Virus record (IMG/VR): IMGVR_UViG_3300036791_000400
Coordinates: 1 to 64,000 of that record
Direction: 5' to 3' (one strand)
Length of the DNA stretch: 64,000 bases
Source: a virus
Below are positions 41,301 to 48,701 of this stretch, in pieces. The position numbers were made by a program, and so were the translations under genes. Numbering within the stretch: position 1 is the first letter of the stretch; every line of letters starts with the position of its first letter. The notes beneath the pieces are model-generated. The model made no database searches, was not told the DNA's origin, and saw only the letters and a program-made list of their open reading frames with translations.

Positions 41301-42600
41301 GTTGTTCAAGCGTCTGGAAGACGCCGGCCTGATCGACCACACCATGCTCAAGGACATGCACGATCAGGCGCTGGCCACCGGCGGCACGCGCACGGGCAAG
41401 ACCTGGAACTACTTCATGAACCTGTCGCAGGTATCTGCGCACTCGGTCGATGCGATGAACAAGGGGGTGATCGCCAAAGCCGCGTTCGATCTGGAGTTCC
41501 GCAAGACCGGAGATATCAACAAGGCGGTCGACTACGCGGTCGAGACTGCGCGCACCGCGATGCCCAACTATAATCTGGCGAACAAGCCGCGCATCGCCAC
41601 CGCTAACGGGTTCCTCGGTCAGCTTGGTTCGCCGCTGATGCAGTTCAAAATGTACGGCATGCACATGTACACCATCATGTCGAACATGGCGAAGGTGGGC
41701 ATGGGGTCCGGCGAGAAGGCAAGGGAAGCGCGCTACGCGTTCGCCGGGCTCTTGGCTACGCACGCCATGAGTGCCGGCGTGCTAACCCTGATCGCCGACC
41801 CGCTGCGCTATATCGGCGGCGCGTATGACGCGCTGACCGGCGCGACCAAGCCACACGATCGCGAGGCGGATGTCCGGGGCTGGCTGTCCGACGTGATGGG
41901 ACCCACCGCCGGCGAAGCGTTCGCGCGCGGCCTGCCCCACCTGCTCGGGTTCGATGTGCATTCGCGCGTCGGGCTGGGCAACCTGCTGGAAGTTCCCGAG
42001 CTGCCGTCGTTCGACAGCTCGGGCGTCGGCAAGCTGATGCTCGGGCTGACCACCGGGGCCACCGGCGAGGGCATCCAGAAGCTGGTCGACGGGTTCCACA
42101 AAGCGATGGCCGGCGACGTGATCGGCGGGGTGCAGGACGCGATCCCACGACCGATCCGCGATGCGATGAAGGCGGGCGATCTGGCCAGCAAGGGCGTGCA
42201 GACCCAGCAGGGACGCACGATCTTACCGGCGTCCAGGATATCGGGATGGGACGTGGCACTCCAGGCGGCAGGCTTCCAGCCGTCACGGGTAACCGAGGCG
42301 CGCGAGGGCAGCTACGCCGTGCAGCAGGCACGCGACGAGGCCAAGGCGCAGCATGACCAGCTGGTCAAAGCATGGGTCAGCGCCGACCCGGCGGACCGGC
42401 CCGCGATCATGTCGCAGATACGCGACTACACCAGCGACCCGCTGCACAAGGGTTTCCCGATCAACCATGACACCCTGCTCAAGGCGCTCCAGGCCAGGAC
42501 CAAGGCCGGCAGGATACCGCCCGAGGCGTTCGGGCTCACGCTGCCCAAGCGAGGCGCCGCTGCACTCGAACAGGCGGGAAGGTTCGCGAACTACCAATGA
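35386..42600 (+). CDS. giant internal virion protein with metallopeptidase-like HExxH and PLxRFG-type C-terminus
   Basis: 2404 residues, the largest protein here. Residues 1-400 include hydrophobic segments; 400-700 are Pro/Ala-rich; 700-1150 are charged coiled coil (Lys/Glu/Ala). Around residues 1263-1267, HEAMH in ALHEAMHAVTSRYIEH is a zinc-peptidase HExxH motif preceded by HIVLNP. The last third has QFKMYGMHMYTIMSNM and RYIGGAYDALTGA patterns of the PLxRFG family of phage-ejected giant proteins. It likely forms part of the DNA-ejection channel and may act inside the host cell. Operator variants occur at 37255, 38267 and 41177. It follows the transglycosylase gene by 3 bases. Confidence 0.7.
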   Translation: MPLDINADPNDPDVLTKQLDDQRSQALRPSSLPYAQTDTPSPPTGQPTDEVPPTPTAAPPAQGITTTTPAAPTRHGRPAPPAPGSYHYADDAQGAGTGGTTAGWTFPPDIPDAPPPSKSGLGRDMVRSFWQGAVAMGDGAVQAAHAVTNLITTNPDVNKAFQSAHQYMTSSIESSVDAMSPADRQAMRAKFTALWSGEKDPEGNLIPSPFEVGFGRYVALNAANMLPSWGPMLIPGGVLAKVAISGITMGAPSAGEMYTRLYDGVMKAPQSEMEQSPAYTAAIKAGQSDEQARLEVLRGAAILSVGTAGALGTAAGAGVGGILARGALGGGERIASRMGIGAAEAGATMGVQGAGTELAGQYGEKRAGIRQNYDIGQVIAEGVSQGLTGAALGAVGGVFHRPTAAEVREEERPPAPGVSSDTSAALTEALTPSTPEPGGPTTTADMSGIPGYSPSGVETIPRRPMPAPPAPPVAAGEPTGIPGWSPEGPAPTGSTAAPASAPPTAPETTPGVPPTPSAAPRPTPQAAPQAAPEVRPSAGMKAGELRDALTQMTGRAPPVKTSVGDLRTAYDREVARQASSTVASDVTGRQVGSQAPGGDGGPEPEAVAGKAAPSSEVDQPVGSLPVVTPSTEAARVEAETQAEPGPDITVAPTEAVSSQVAQGETAPAGREAAPTPKGEAAEDAVEPAKPKITPTKGDTIAGYNVDHDKVTGQVHAVAKDGVIAVRDSNGELHAVTPENVLEHTPKPLTKGEQLRAERVAKRAAEKAKLTGEKIEPATAHVAGEEQEVETKAPEREPRSLPEARQDVRDALEMAQRDIQPVKGVKASQVAQKAAQELGERFAKAKTEGDLHDAIAHWGSDNPNPLPLSTTRRSALADRMLKLLTGKGLDEYRTGETPEARAARVAAEAREEIARQPKAVEDERTQRKTALEEAHARDADVEREVAHEVGEAAAPEAEAEVTPVVKEPEAATKAKTTSKAREAERLLKDVLDGKKTPVQASEEYGLPKKGAKPRGEGLRTFLEYLVNEAKRAESEGERERIIAKSEAQNKASERAGGEHPNKKKARTETLQRELQRVGPEYAEKIRGYAREIADPIRKAADEAAAVKQAAAEKIAAKLGKGPQEMAAPERATPDGIGPSASRFVQMARDPRIGANLVRHLKAAAAVGRTLSLHDVLRFVRDDPLVRAEARPLHALAMRLLSSRLLPDVPVLTPEQGRARGLVDDQRMARFRSGNLYGYSAMEHSTPHIVLNPDTSFGHIETALHEAMHAVTSRYIEHLRETAPNHPDLQVLRAIKRELNDQKDLAYMTGRISGDQLDRINYALKDEHELHTALMTSPEVQAFAAGGQASDGLRAELSRLGFPPREQGRSVWRYFTDWVRRALGMDKPATVSEYTLLDHLLRPMQEITERGGEYGRSMDELRQFQREFEHDAPRDPELRAQAEPLYRTATSSMGDRVRDTADRALEHLPDAHTMGDKGQQFLLNGATTDGIVSRYKPLIPSLETWRNAREAIARVGKVFSDKFADATYKLTNGYAQIKDRNALGQLMNDATIAEAKLGSGVAADANAHLTTPAQKAALADLQARYNGLSDKAKAFYDNARDMYQQWHTTKRDAEKRSLLNTWWPDASDIDRKAFLKAATSKTAMEKYIGSEISPKLGRAIGKIYSQGFVRGDYFPLRRHGDYVVRYGDRDDPTKYGVEMFEKRRDAEARRKELLARGDVDDVYQVSQRSRSSIRDIAPDHPAVAELTDAMIARGTPTAEAHAVRDQLQSILLDHATRSEVARANMRRKGVKGASIDQGRVLADEFLNMQGSLGHLEHGAAVAQARSAMRREVEDLEGPRAVQSGMAVTGRQVLREAEKRDATIADPNSLMASLARKANVFSFAHALMSPSHMITASMEAHTNSMAILGARHNWGRAGLALTTAMRQAGPTMFTTGVRKTLAAVRGELKATDWNMSDLLRDRFIKAGANRAGMNMLFKRLEDAGLIDHTMLKDMHDQALATGGTRTGKTWNYFMNLSQVSAHSVDAMNKGVIAKAAFDLEFRKTGDINKAVDYAVETARTAMPNYNLANKPRIATANGFLGQLGSPLMQFKMYGMHMYTIMSNMAKVGMGSGEKAREARYAFAGLLATHAMSAGVLTLIADPLRYIGGAYDALTGATKPHDREADVRGWLSDVMGPTAGEAFARGLPHLLGFDVHSRVGLGNLLEVPELPSFDSSGVGKLMLGLTTGATGEGIQKLVDGFHKAMAGDVIGGVQDAIPRPIRDAMKAGDLASKGVQTQQGRTILPASRISGWDVALQAAGFQPSRVTEAREGSYAVQQARDEAKAQHDQLVKAWVSADPADRPAIMSQIRDYTSDPLHKGFPINHDTLLKALQARTKAGRIPPEAFGLTLPKRGAAALEQAGRFANYQ

Positions 42601-42854
42601 GCAAAGCATCGGACCCCGAGTACTGGCGCAACCGCGACTGGTATATCCGGCGGGAAACCTCGGAAGCAGGCAAGAAGAAGCGGGTCATACGCGACCAGGC
42701 GCGCACCGCCGAGATCAAGGCGGGCAAGCTCTCACCCGGTTCAAAGCTCACGGTGGATCATATCAAGCCGCTGTCCAAAGGGGGCACCGACGCGGCGAAG
42801 AACCTGCGGGTGATCAGTGGTAAAGCAAATCGATCCAAATTTAACAAGACCTAG
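42597..42854 (+). CDS. small HNH nuclease-like protein
   Basis: 85 residues. LTVDHIKPLSKGGTDAAKNL at 51-70 is a compact HNH beta-beta-alpha motif (Asp54, His55, Asn69); the N-terminus is basic and helical. The ATG overlaps the giant protein gene's stop by 4 bases, and the gene ends the rightward operon. Small HNH proteins often assist terminase or act as homing nucleases. Distance from terL argues for an autonomous or accessory role. Confidence 0.7.
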   Translation: MSKASDPEYWRNRDWYIRRETSEAGKKKRVIRDQARTAEIKAGKLSPGSKLTVDHIKPLSKGGTDAAKNLRVISGKANRSKFNKT

Positions 42855-42928
42855 CGCGGCTTCCAAATTAGCCAGAGCAGCACCGCCAACAGCGCCAGCA
42901 GCGGGTACCAGCTAGGGATGCTCGGCAT
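42851..42928 (-). CDS. possible 25-residue membrane peptide
   Basis: Reading leftward, ATG 42928 opens a short frame, MPSIPSWYPLLALLAVLLWL then three basic/aliphatic residues and TAG, i.e. a single transmembrane helix with a basic end. AAGGG lies nine bases upstream. It fills the gap between the convergent operons and overlaps the HNH stop. Too short for certainty; the composition is better than random. Confidence 0.3.
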   Translation of the reverse strand: MPSIPSWYPLLALLAVLLWLIWKPR

Positions 42929-42931
42929 CGT

Positions 42932-43240
42932 TCATGCCCTTCCCGCCGCCCGCCCGTATTTCAGGGTGAGCACCTTGCGGATTGGCTCTAGCTCGGTGTG
43001 CAGCGCGTCCATCCGTGATATGTCGGCTTCGGTTTCCTCGATGCCGGGATCGAGCATGTTAATTATGCTGGCGAACACGTGCTCGGCGCCCACGAGGTAT
43101 GCCTCCTTCAGATCGTCGCGCGGCTCATGGGGTGGCAGCTTCAGGAACAGCAACCGATAGGTCTGCCACCCCGCCTCGATCAGCAGCCCCTCGTCGGCCA
43201 AACGCCTGACCAGCCGCTCGGCGACTTCGCGTGTGTCCAT
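42932..43240 (-). CDS. hypothetical helical protein
   Basis: 102 residues with a good AGGAGAGG ribosome site before ATG 43240. A helical, acidic protein (REVAERLVRRLADEGLLIEA; EETEADISRMDALHTELE). It is the last substantial gene of the leftward operon. No known family. Its charge pattern suggests a protein-interaction role. Confidence 0.6.
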   Translation of the reverse strand: MDTREVAERLVRRLADEGLLIEAGWQTYRLLFLKLPPHEPRDDLKEAYLVGAEHVFASIINMLDPGIEETEADISRMDALHTELEPIRKVLTLKYGRAAGRA

Positions 43241-43270
43241 CGGCCTCTCCTACATTCGAACGTTTGCGCA

Positions 43271-43450
43271 TCATTCGTGAGTTTGTAAAAGCGGCACGCC
43301 CAGCCGCTCCCTCGCCGCGTCCTGGTGGCGCTTCGGCACACATCGCTTGATCCAGTCACAGGATGCGCACAGTGCAAGCTCTGGCGGCTCGTCGAAGATG
43401 AAGGAGAAGATGTGATGGCCGCAGTCGAGACAGGTGTATGCGATCGGCAT
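43271..43450 (-). CDS. 59-residue zinc-ribbon protein
   Basis: ATG 43450 preceded by AGGAGTGGCC; the longer frame upstream is not used because it lies inside the neighbour. Cys-x2-Cys (CLDCGHHI) and Cys-x2-Cys (CASCDWIKRC) form a typical zinc-ribbon pair. Small phage zinc-ribbon proteins bind nucleic acid or host proteins. Function unknown. Confidence 0.55.
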   Translation of the reverse strand: MPIAYTCLDCGHHIFSFIFDEPPELALCASCDWIKRCVPKRHQDAARERLGVPLLQTHE

Positions 43451-43461
43451 CGGCCACTCCT

Positions 43462-43683
43462 TCAAACGGTCTCGACTTGCTCCTGATCGGCGCCCAGCAA
43501 CCGCATGATCGCCCGGCGCTGCTCGTGGGTCTCGCATGCCAGGTAGAGCCCTGGCGCCGTATCCCGGTCTGGCTGGAAGGACCACGCCGGCAACTGCGCC
43601 GCGAAAACCTCCGCTTCCAACACGCGCAGTCGCTCGATTTCGATCCGTTGATTTTCCAGCCTCTCGTGTATGTCGTCAGGCAT
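43462..43683 (-). CDS. small hypothetical protein
   Basis: 73 residues, start ATG 43683 after GGGAGTGGCCG, the same RBS pattern as its neighbour. The N-terminus DIHERLENQRIEIERLRVLE is a coiled coil, and the C-terminus (HEQRRAIMRLLGADQEQVE) is another helix. Unknown family; probably co-regulated with the adjacent small genes. Confidence 0.55.
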   Translation of the reverse strand: MPDDIHERLENQRIEIERLRVLEAEVFAAQLPAWSFQPDRDTAPGLYLACETHEQRRAIMRLLGADQEQVETV

Positions 43684-43699
43684 CGGCCACTCCCTATGC

Positions 43700-43858
43700 T
43701 CACTCTCCCTTGGGTGGCAGGGTGCTGTTGTCGATCCGGCCCCAGCCCTCGGTGTACTCCCAGCGGCGCTTCTGGTACTCGACCTGCAAGCGTGCCGCGC
43801 GTTCCTGGAACGTCTCGATCTCTACCGTAGTAAGCCCCGGCTCGGGCGGGGCGCTCAT
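43700..43858 (-). CDS. 52-residue hypothetical protein
   Basis: The ATG at 43858 overlaps the stop of the primase-helicase gene (ATGA). A hydrophilic helical product (TVEIETFQERAARLQVEYQK) ends TLPPKGE. An operator core lies near its N-terminus (43822-43830). Translation coupled to the replicative primase suggests a replication accessory role, by position only. Confidence 0.5.
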   Translation of the reverse strand: MSAPPEPGLTTVEIETFQERAARLQVEYQKRRWEYTEGWGRIDNSTLPPKGE

Positions 43859-46833
43859 AGTTTCACCTGATTGCCTGGTGTGGGCACCGCCGGGCCAGCT
43901 GCTCGTGGCGGCGTGGGCACCAGCTGCAAGTTCTGCAACCCCTGCGACAGCGCACCCACCAGGGGGATGTGCAGCTGGGTGCTTTTCATCAACTGTTTGT
44001 AGTTGGTTCCCGCGCCCAGATAGCCCCGTGTCTCGACGGCGCCCCAGTTCATCTTGAGCTGGGCGACGATCGCGGAATTGGCGTGGTTGTGGTCCTGACA
44101 CCATAGCCTGAAACTCTCGGTGGTGAACCGCAACATAGGTGGCTGCTCGGAAATATGCACCCTGACCTCCTGTCCGCGTGGTTCCACCGTGGTGGGAACC
44201 TGCTTAGCGGAATGGCTGGCCGCACCCACGGTGTGCAGCTGGTAGTCGGACTGCGCTGCCAGGTACTGGCCCATCACCCGTTCGAGATCATACTCGCCGG
44301 TGGCCTCGACCATAACCTGGAGACCGCGCGCCACCCGCATGCGGGCGAAGCAGTCCTTGAGGTAGCCGAACACACCCGCGAGATCGAAGTCGAACAGCCT
44401 CAGTTTGCGCGCATATTTGGCGCCCAGGATGGCGCACACCATGCCGGTGAGGAAGAACCGTTCATCGTCCTGGGTGCCCAGCTCGCGGCGTAATAACTCC
44501 CGCGCCTTCTGAAGATCATCGCGCACCCGGTCGAGGTTGGCCGCCAGCCACTGCGCATAGACCGCGCCGGCGTGGCCGTAGTTCTTCTCGGTGGCCTTCA
44601 GTTTGAGCCCCACCCCCGGCATGTCGGGCCGGTCCTGCTTGAGCACCGGGCACTCGAACAGCCGGAGTATGGCCGCGTCGGTGCCCATGTTGATGTCGGT
44701 CAGGTAGTCCCAGTAGGAACGGTTCGACGACATCACCAGCATGGTTTCCCATGAACCCGCTTCGCGTAACTTGATATCGGAGGTGAGCCGGGTCTTCTCG
44801 CGACCCACCGGGAGCGAGAAAATCAGATCATAAAACTGCTGCTTCTCGTCCTTGGCGACCTGCATCTCGTCCCAGTAGCGGGTGAGTATCTTGGGCATGG
44901 TCAGCGCGTGCATGACCGAGTTGGGACTGTCCTTCATCGACTGGATCATGGTGAAGTCGGCCCAGACCGCCTGACCCACCTTGATCGCGCTGGTTTTGCC
45001 GGTGCCGCTGCTGCCATGAAAATTCCAGCTCATCCCACGCACGTCACCGAGCAGCGCCACCAAAGGCGCTGCGAAGCTAAGGGCTATGATCAGCTGGAGT
45101 GCCGGGTGCTCACCTTCAAACAGCGCCGCAGCGGTGCGCCAGTTATCCATCGTGCCCTTGGCGGTGTACAGGTGGTTCATGATCGGATCGCCGCCAGCCA
45201 CCAGCTGCATGGTGCCGTCACGACGGTAGTAATTTCCGGCGATCGCCAGCCCGGTCAGCTCGCCTTGCAGATTATAGTGCCACCCGTAGGGCTGCACGAC
45301 ATCGACGGTGACCGCGTGCTGCGCCCGCAGCTTGTTGATCCATGCCAAGATGAAGTCCCCCACTGGACCACAGGAGTGACGGTCAGTCGGCAGGTTCTGC
45401 TTGCGCAACAGGTTATGCTGCCCTGGTCCGCCTCCAAGGTCGAAGTCGTTGAGCACTGATAATTTGGCGACGCCGGCCATCTCATAGAGGAACACGATGC
45501 GCCGCCCGCCGCCGTCCAGCACGTGCAGCTCGGGTGACTTCACGTCACCCAGCATCAGCAGCTTCCACTGGCCGGTCTTGTTGTCGCCCTCGAAGTGCTC
45601 GATGCGCTGCGGGGTGTCCATACGACGGTAGTTGGGCGGCAGCTCGTCGGGATCGCTCGCGACCCCCAGGGTCAGCGGTGATTTGATCTGTCCCCAGAAC
45701 GGACACTGGTCGCAGATGCCCTTGCGGTAGGTGTCGTACGAGGCGCACAGCGGCGCACCCAGATGCGGCTTGGCCGCCAGCTCGGCTTTGATCGCTGCCT
45801 TGTGGTTGTCGACGTTCTGCGGATCGTAGCGCGGATCGCCATCCGAGATTGGGTGTACATAATCATCGCCGTCGACGCAGAAATCGAACAGCGTGAGGTG
45901 GCCACGGTACCAGAGCGGATACTGATCGCCGTTGCCGTGGTTGGCGAGCGAGCTGGCGACCTGCGCGCACCGTGTGGCGATCACCGAGACATTATATTCG
46001 CGCTTGGTTATGCCTACGCTGGCGTTAGCCCCCACGTTGACTGAAGCGCCCGCATGCGCGGGCTTGGGGCCTAAGTTTATCGGATGCACCGTCGCGCCAC
46101 CGGGGGTTCCCGAACGAGGTGCCGACACTCCTATGAATGGTTGGAGGGCCTGGGTGATCAGCGATACTGCGTAGTCGGGCGCGGTGAACCGGGGCAATAC
46201 CTCGACAGCCACGCCCACCGCGCCCTTCTGGTTCCAGGTCTCAGGCGGTCGAAGTATTCTTGCACTGTCCACCGTCGGCGACACATCGCCGACCCAGGCA
46301 TGCACCTGCATCGCAGCACGCAGCGCGTCAGCCAGAGGCTGCCACTGATCGCGTGTCAGCGCGGTATCGAGCACCCAGTAGAAGTGTAACCCATAGCCGC
46401 TGCTCACACACAGATTGGGACGTGGCAGGTTTATTGTCTGGCAGAAAGTGAGGCACCACGCGAGCGCGTCGTGCTTGGTAGCGAACACCATGTTCGCAGC
46501 TTTGCCATCGCCCACGCGAGATACATCCGCGTCGATCACCAGGGTCTGGATCAGGTGGACGTTCGCCTGTTCGCGACGCACGTCCATCCACTGCTGACCC
46601 TGTGCGTTGGTGCGCAGCGTGCCCGCCTTGAAGGCAGCGAGCGCGTGATACATCTCGAAGCCCTTCGCCGCGCCCCAACGAATGAACCCGGCGGCGTCGT
46701 TCAGCCTGGCTAGCGGGAACGACCGGTACGACCACGTCTTTTTGTTCCTGGTATGCGGCTCCTTGTTGTAGGTGACGTTGAGATAATTCCCCGCTGCCGG
46801 AACGACCCTGCGAAGGAAGTCTTCTATTTGCAT
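43855..46833 (-). CDS. fused primase-polymerase (AEP) and SF3/DUF927-type helicase
   Basis: 992 residues; replaces separate primase and helicase in phage replication. The N-terminal archaeo-eukaryotic primase domain shows all three motifs: DAD at 101-103, GYGLHFYW at 146-153 and DSARILRPPET at 189-199. A Cys-rich segment (CASYDTYRKGICDQCPFW, 363-380) may bind zinc. The C-terminal helicase domain has Walker A HGSSGTGKTS at 606-615 and a DUF927-like surround (ALSFAAPLVALLGDVRGMSW, then RYWDEM as Walker B). RBS AGAGG precedes ATG 46833. A terminator lies between it and the upstream gene. Confidence 0.85.
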   Translation of the reverse strand: MQIEDFLRRVVPAAGNYLNVTYNKEPHTRNKKTWSYRSFPLARLNDAAGFIRWGAAKGFEMYHALAAFKAGTLRTNAQGQQWMDVRREQANVHLIQTLVIDADVSRVGDGKAANMVFATKHDALAWCLTFCQTINLPRPNLCVSSGYGLHFYWVLDTALTRDQWQPLADALRAAMQVHAWVGDVSPTVDSARILRPPETWNQKGAVGVAVEVLPRFTAPDYAVSLITQALQPFIGVSAPRSGTPGGATVHPINLGPKPAHAGASVNVGANASVGITKREYNVSVIATRCAQVASSLANHGNGDQYPLWYRGHLTLFDFCVDGDDYVHPISDGDPRYDPQNVDNHKAAIKAELAAKPHLGAPLCASYDTYRKGICDQCPFWGQIKSPLTLGVASDPDELPPNYRRMDTPQRIEHFEGDNKTGQWKLLMLGDVKSPELHVLDGGGRRIVFLYEMAGVAKLSVLNDFDLGGGPGQHNLLRKQNLPTDRHSCGPVGDFILAWINKLRAQHAVTVDVVQPYGWHYNLQGELTGLAIAGNYYRRDGTMQLVAGGDPIMNHLYTAKGTMDNWRTAAALFEGEHPALQLIIALSFAAPLVALLGDVRGMSWNFHGSSGTGKTSAIKVGQAVWADFTMIQSMKDSPNSVMHALTMPKILTRYWDEMQVAKDEKQQFYDLIFSLPVGREKTRLTSDIKLREAGSWETMLVMSSNRSYWDYLTDINMGTDAAILRLFECPVLKQDRPDMPGVGLKLKATEKNYGHAGAVYAQWLAANLDRVRDDLQKARELLRRELGTQDDERFFLTGMVCAILGAKYARKLRLFDFDLAGVFGYLKDCFARMRVARGLQVMVEATGEYDLERVMGQYLAAQSDYQLHTVGAASHSAKQVPTTVEPRGQEVRVHISEQPPMLRFTTESFRLWCQDHNHANSAIVAQLKMNWGAVETRGYLGAGTNYKQLMKSTQLHIPLVGALSQGLQNLQLVPTPPRAAGPAVPTPGNQVKL

Positions 46834-46852
46834 TGGACGCTACCTCTGCCAG

Positions 46853-46885
46853 AACAAAAATGGGGCGAGGAATTATCCCCGCCCC
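46853..46885 (-). terminator. rho-independent terminator (leftward)
   Basis: Read on the minus strand: GGGGCGGGGA-TAAT-TCCTCGCCCC followed by ATTTTTG. The arms GGGGCG/CGCCCC (46880-46885/46862-46867) and the T-run (46853-46860) make a classic intrinsic terminator. It ends transcription after the 46903 gene, so the primase-helicase gene needs its own promoter or read-through. Confidence 0.85.
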
Positions 46886-46902
46886 TCTGAGGTAACTAAG
46901 GC

Positions 46903-48027
46903 TCAACAGTCCGACTGTAACAGGTTGTCGATGGTGTCTTCCAGGTCAGCCGGTGCGGCCTGCACGACGACTGTTGCACCCGCCGCTGGGGCCGCAACGG
47001 GGGCTGCCGCTGGGGCCTTCACTACGGGAGTGGTGGATGCTGCCACCGCCCTGGGCTTGGCCGGCGCGGGCGCGCCCCGGGCCGCCGCCATGAACGGCGA
47101 CTTCCTGGCGGTCGCCACCACGGGTACCGACACCGGCTCCGCGACCGGCTCAGCCTCAGCCTCGACCTGGGCCGGTGGCTGGGCAGCGGGCGGCGGCGTG
47201 CGCACATGGGCCGGGCGCTGCTCCAGCGGGTGTGCTTCCGTGGCGGCGATCGCGTCCATGTCGGTGGTCACCTCGACCGCTTCCTCCTGGAGCATGCCCG
47301 TCACGTCGTCGGAACGCGCCAGCTCCAGCGCCAGCTCATAGTCCGCCGGGTCCGGTATCCAGCCGCCGACGGTGAATACCAGCTCGTGGGCGACCTGCGG
47401 GTTCTTGCTCAGCACCGTGATCACCTGCGACAAATCCGCCCCGTGCGAGCGTACCATCCGGGCGTAGCGTTCCAGCGCCAGCATCGCGGTCGGCGGCAGG
47501 TCCAGCAGCATGGGTCCGCCGAACTCCTCGTTGGCGATGTCGGCGGCGGGCACCACCGCGATCTTGCGACGGTCCTGGCACGCCTTGATCTTGGTCCCCG
47601 CGTCGGTGACCTTCGACCCCCACTTGTTGTTGGGGCAGGTCACGCAGACCGGTGACTGCGGCACGCGTGCCCCGGCATCCGGCGCGGTGCCCTGGGTGCT
47701 GAAACAATCCGGCGCCTCGCCCTCACGCTTGGGGTCCCAGCCGGACAGGTAGAAGCGCTTCGAGATGTGCGGGGAAATCCCCACGATCACCACCTCGACC
47801 TGCGCCATTGGCACCGGTGCCAGCGGCTTGCCCGTGCGTGCGTCCAGACCAGGCGACGCGAGCAAGGGCGTGGTCTCGCCGCGCCAGCGGATCGAGAACG
47901 CGGGATGGAAGTTCATGCGCGGGAAGCTGGCACGCACGCCAGCCATCGCGTTGGCATTGAGGTCGACGCCCTGCGTCGCGCTGATGTGCGCCGGGACGGC
48001 CCCTACCAGTGGTGCGAGTTGGTTCAT
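46903..48027 (-). CDS. putative single-stranded DNA-binding protein
   Basis: 374 residues. The N-terminal part is a beta-rich domain with FPRMNFHPAFSIRW and a Cys cluster (PVCVTCPNNKWG, KIKACQDRRK) that may bind zinc. It is followed by a long Ala/Pro/Val-rich disordered region and an acidic end, DLEDTIDNLLQSDC. A globular core plus acidic tail is the layout of phage SSBs such as T7 gp2.5 and T4 gp32, and it sits next to the primase-helicase. No unique signature is visible, so this is a functional guess. A GGGAG operator variant is at 47022. Confidence 0.4.
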   Translation of the reverse strand: MNQLAPLVGAVPAHISATQGVDLNANAMAGVRASFPRMNFHPAFSIRWRGETTPLLASPGLDARTGKPLAPVPMAQVEVVIVGISPHISKRFYLSGWDPKREGEAPDCFSTQGTAPDAGARVPQSPVCVTCPNNKWGSKVTDAGTKIKACQDRRKIAVVPAADIANEEFGGPMLLDLPPTAMLALERYARMVRSHGADLSQVITVLSKNPQVAHELVFTVGGWIPDPADYELALELARSDDVTGMLQEEAVEVTTDMDAIAATEAHPLEQRPAHVRTPPPAAQPPAQVEAEAEPVAEPVSVPVVATARKSPFMAAARGAPAPAKPRAVAASTTPVVKAPAAAPVAAPAAGATVVVQAAPADLEDTIDNLLQSDC

Positions 48028-48058
48028 AGTTCACCTATATGTTGACGACAGTAGTGGA

Positions 48059-48481
48059 TCACTCGATGCCAGGCGCAGCGCGTCTGACATTAACGACGAT
48101 CTCCGTGGTCACGTCCACCCCGGGGATCGGTAGTTTCGTATCCTCTATTATTGCAACAGCGCCCGTCTTGGACACGCGGGCCTCCAGCAACTCCCACGCC
48201 TCGTTGTGCCGGATGAACTCCAGGGTCTGCGACCAGTCAGTCACGCGACACGAGGTGCGGTTATACTTGTAGGCAGTCCCATGGGCAGTCCTCATGCTCT
48301 CGGTCTTGTTGGCGTTGAGATGGTCGAGCAGCCAGTTCTCCAGCGTGGTCATGGCCTCAGTGTACTTCGCCAGTTCTCCTTCCATCTTTTTCTTGAGTTC
48401 GGACTTCCTGTCACGCAGCTGGACATACTTGTCGATCATCGCGTCGGGCGTCATTGCCGGACGGGTCCTGGTTTCAGACAT
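48059..48481 (-). CDS. coiled-coil hypothetical protein
   Basis: 140 residues from ATG 48481; AGGAG lies upstream and the in-frame ATG at 48499 is inside the next gene. It has a helical N-terminal coiled coil (KYVQLRDRKSELKKKMEGEL), a conserved-looking middle (NANKTESMRTAHGTAYKYNR, TSCRVTDW) and a beta-rich end. A Gam-like or recombination-mediator role is conceivable from size and layout, but no family signature is certain. Confidence 0.55.
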   Translation of the reverse strand: MSETRTRPAMTPDAMIDKYVQLRDRKSELKKKMEGELAKYTEAMTTLENWLLDHLNANKTESMRTAHGTAYKYNRTSCRVTDWSQTLEFIRHNEAWELLEARVSKTGAVAIIEDTKLPIPGVDVTTEIVVNVRRAAPGIE

Positions 48482-48701
48482 TGACTGCTCCTTTGGCATC
48501 CCTGGCGGTGACCTCGATGGTGTGGGTGATGTACATCACACCGTTCTTGAGAAACTGCGTGGGCGCCAGACGTTGGGTCACATGATGCTTGGCCGAGGCA
48601 GCGACCGCGCCGGGATCATGCACCACGAGGGAATTATGCTTGAGGCGCACCCGCAGGTACACCGTCAGTTCGTATTCGTCTTCAGAACTGTTATTCGCCA
48701 T
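48474..48701 (-). CDS. small hypothetical protein
   Basis: 75 residues from ATG 48701; the in-frame GTG six bases upstream is part of the RBS GGAGTGAGC. The product is beta-rich (ELTVYLRVRLKHNSLVVHDP, GVMYITHTIEVTARD). Upstream, CTCCCGTAG (48707-48715) is an operator variant whose reverse strand carries GGGAG as Shine-Dalgarno. Overlaps the following gene. Confidence 0.55.
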   Translation of the reverse strand: MANNSSEDEYELTVYLRVRLKHNSLVVHDPGAVAASAKHHVTQRLAPTQFLKNGVMYITHTIEVTARDAKGAVNV

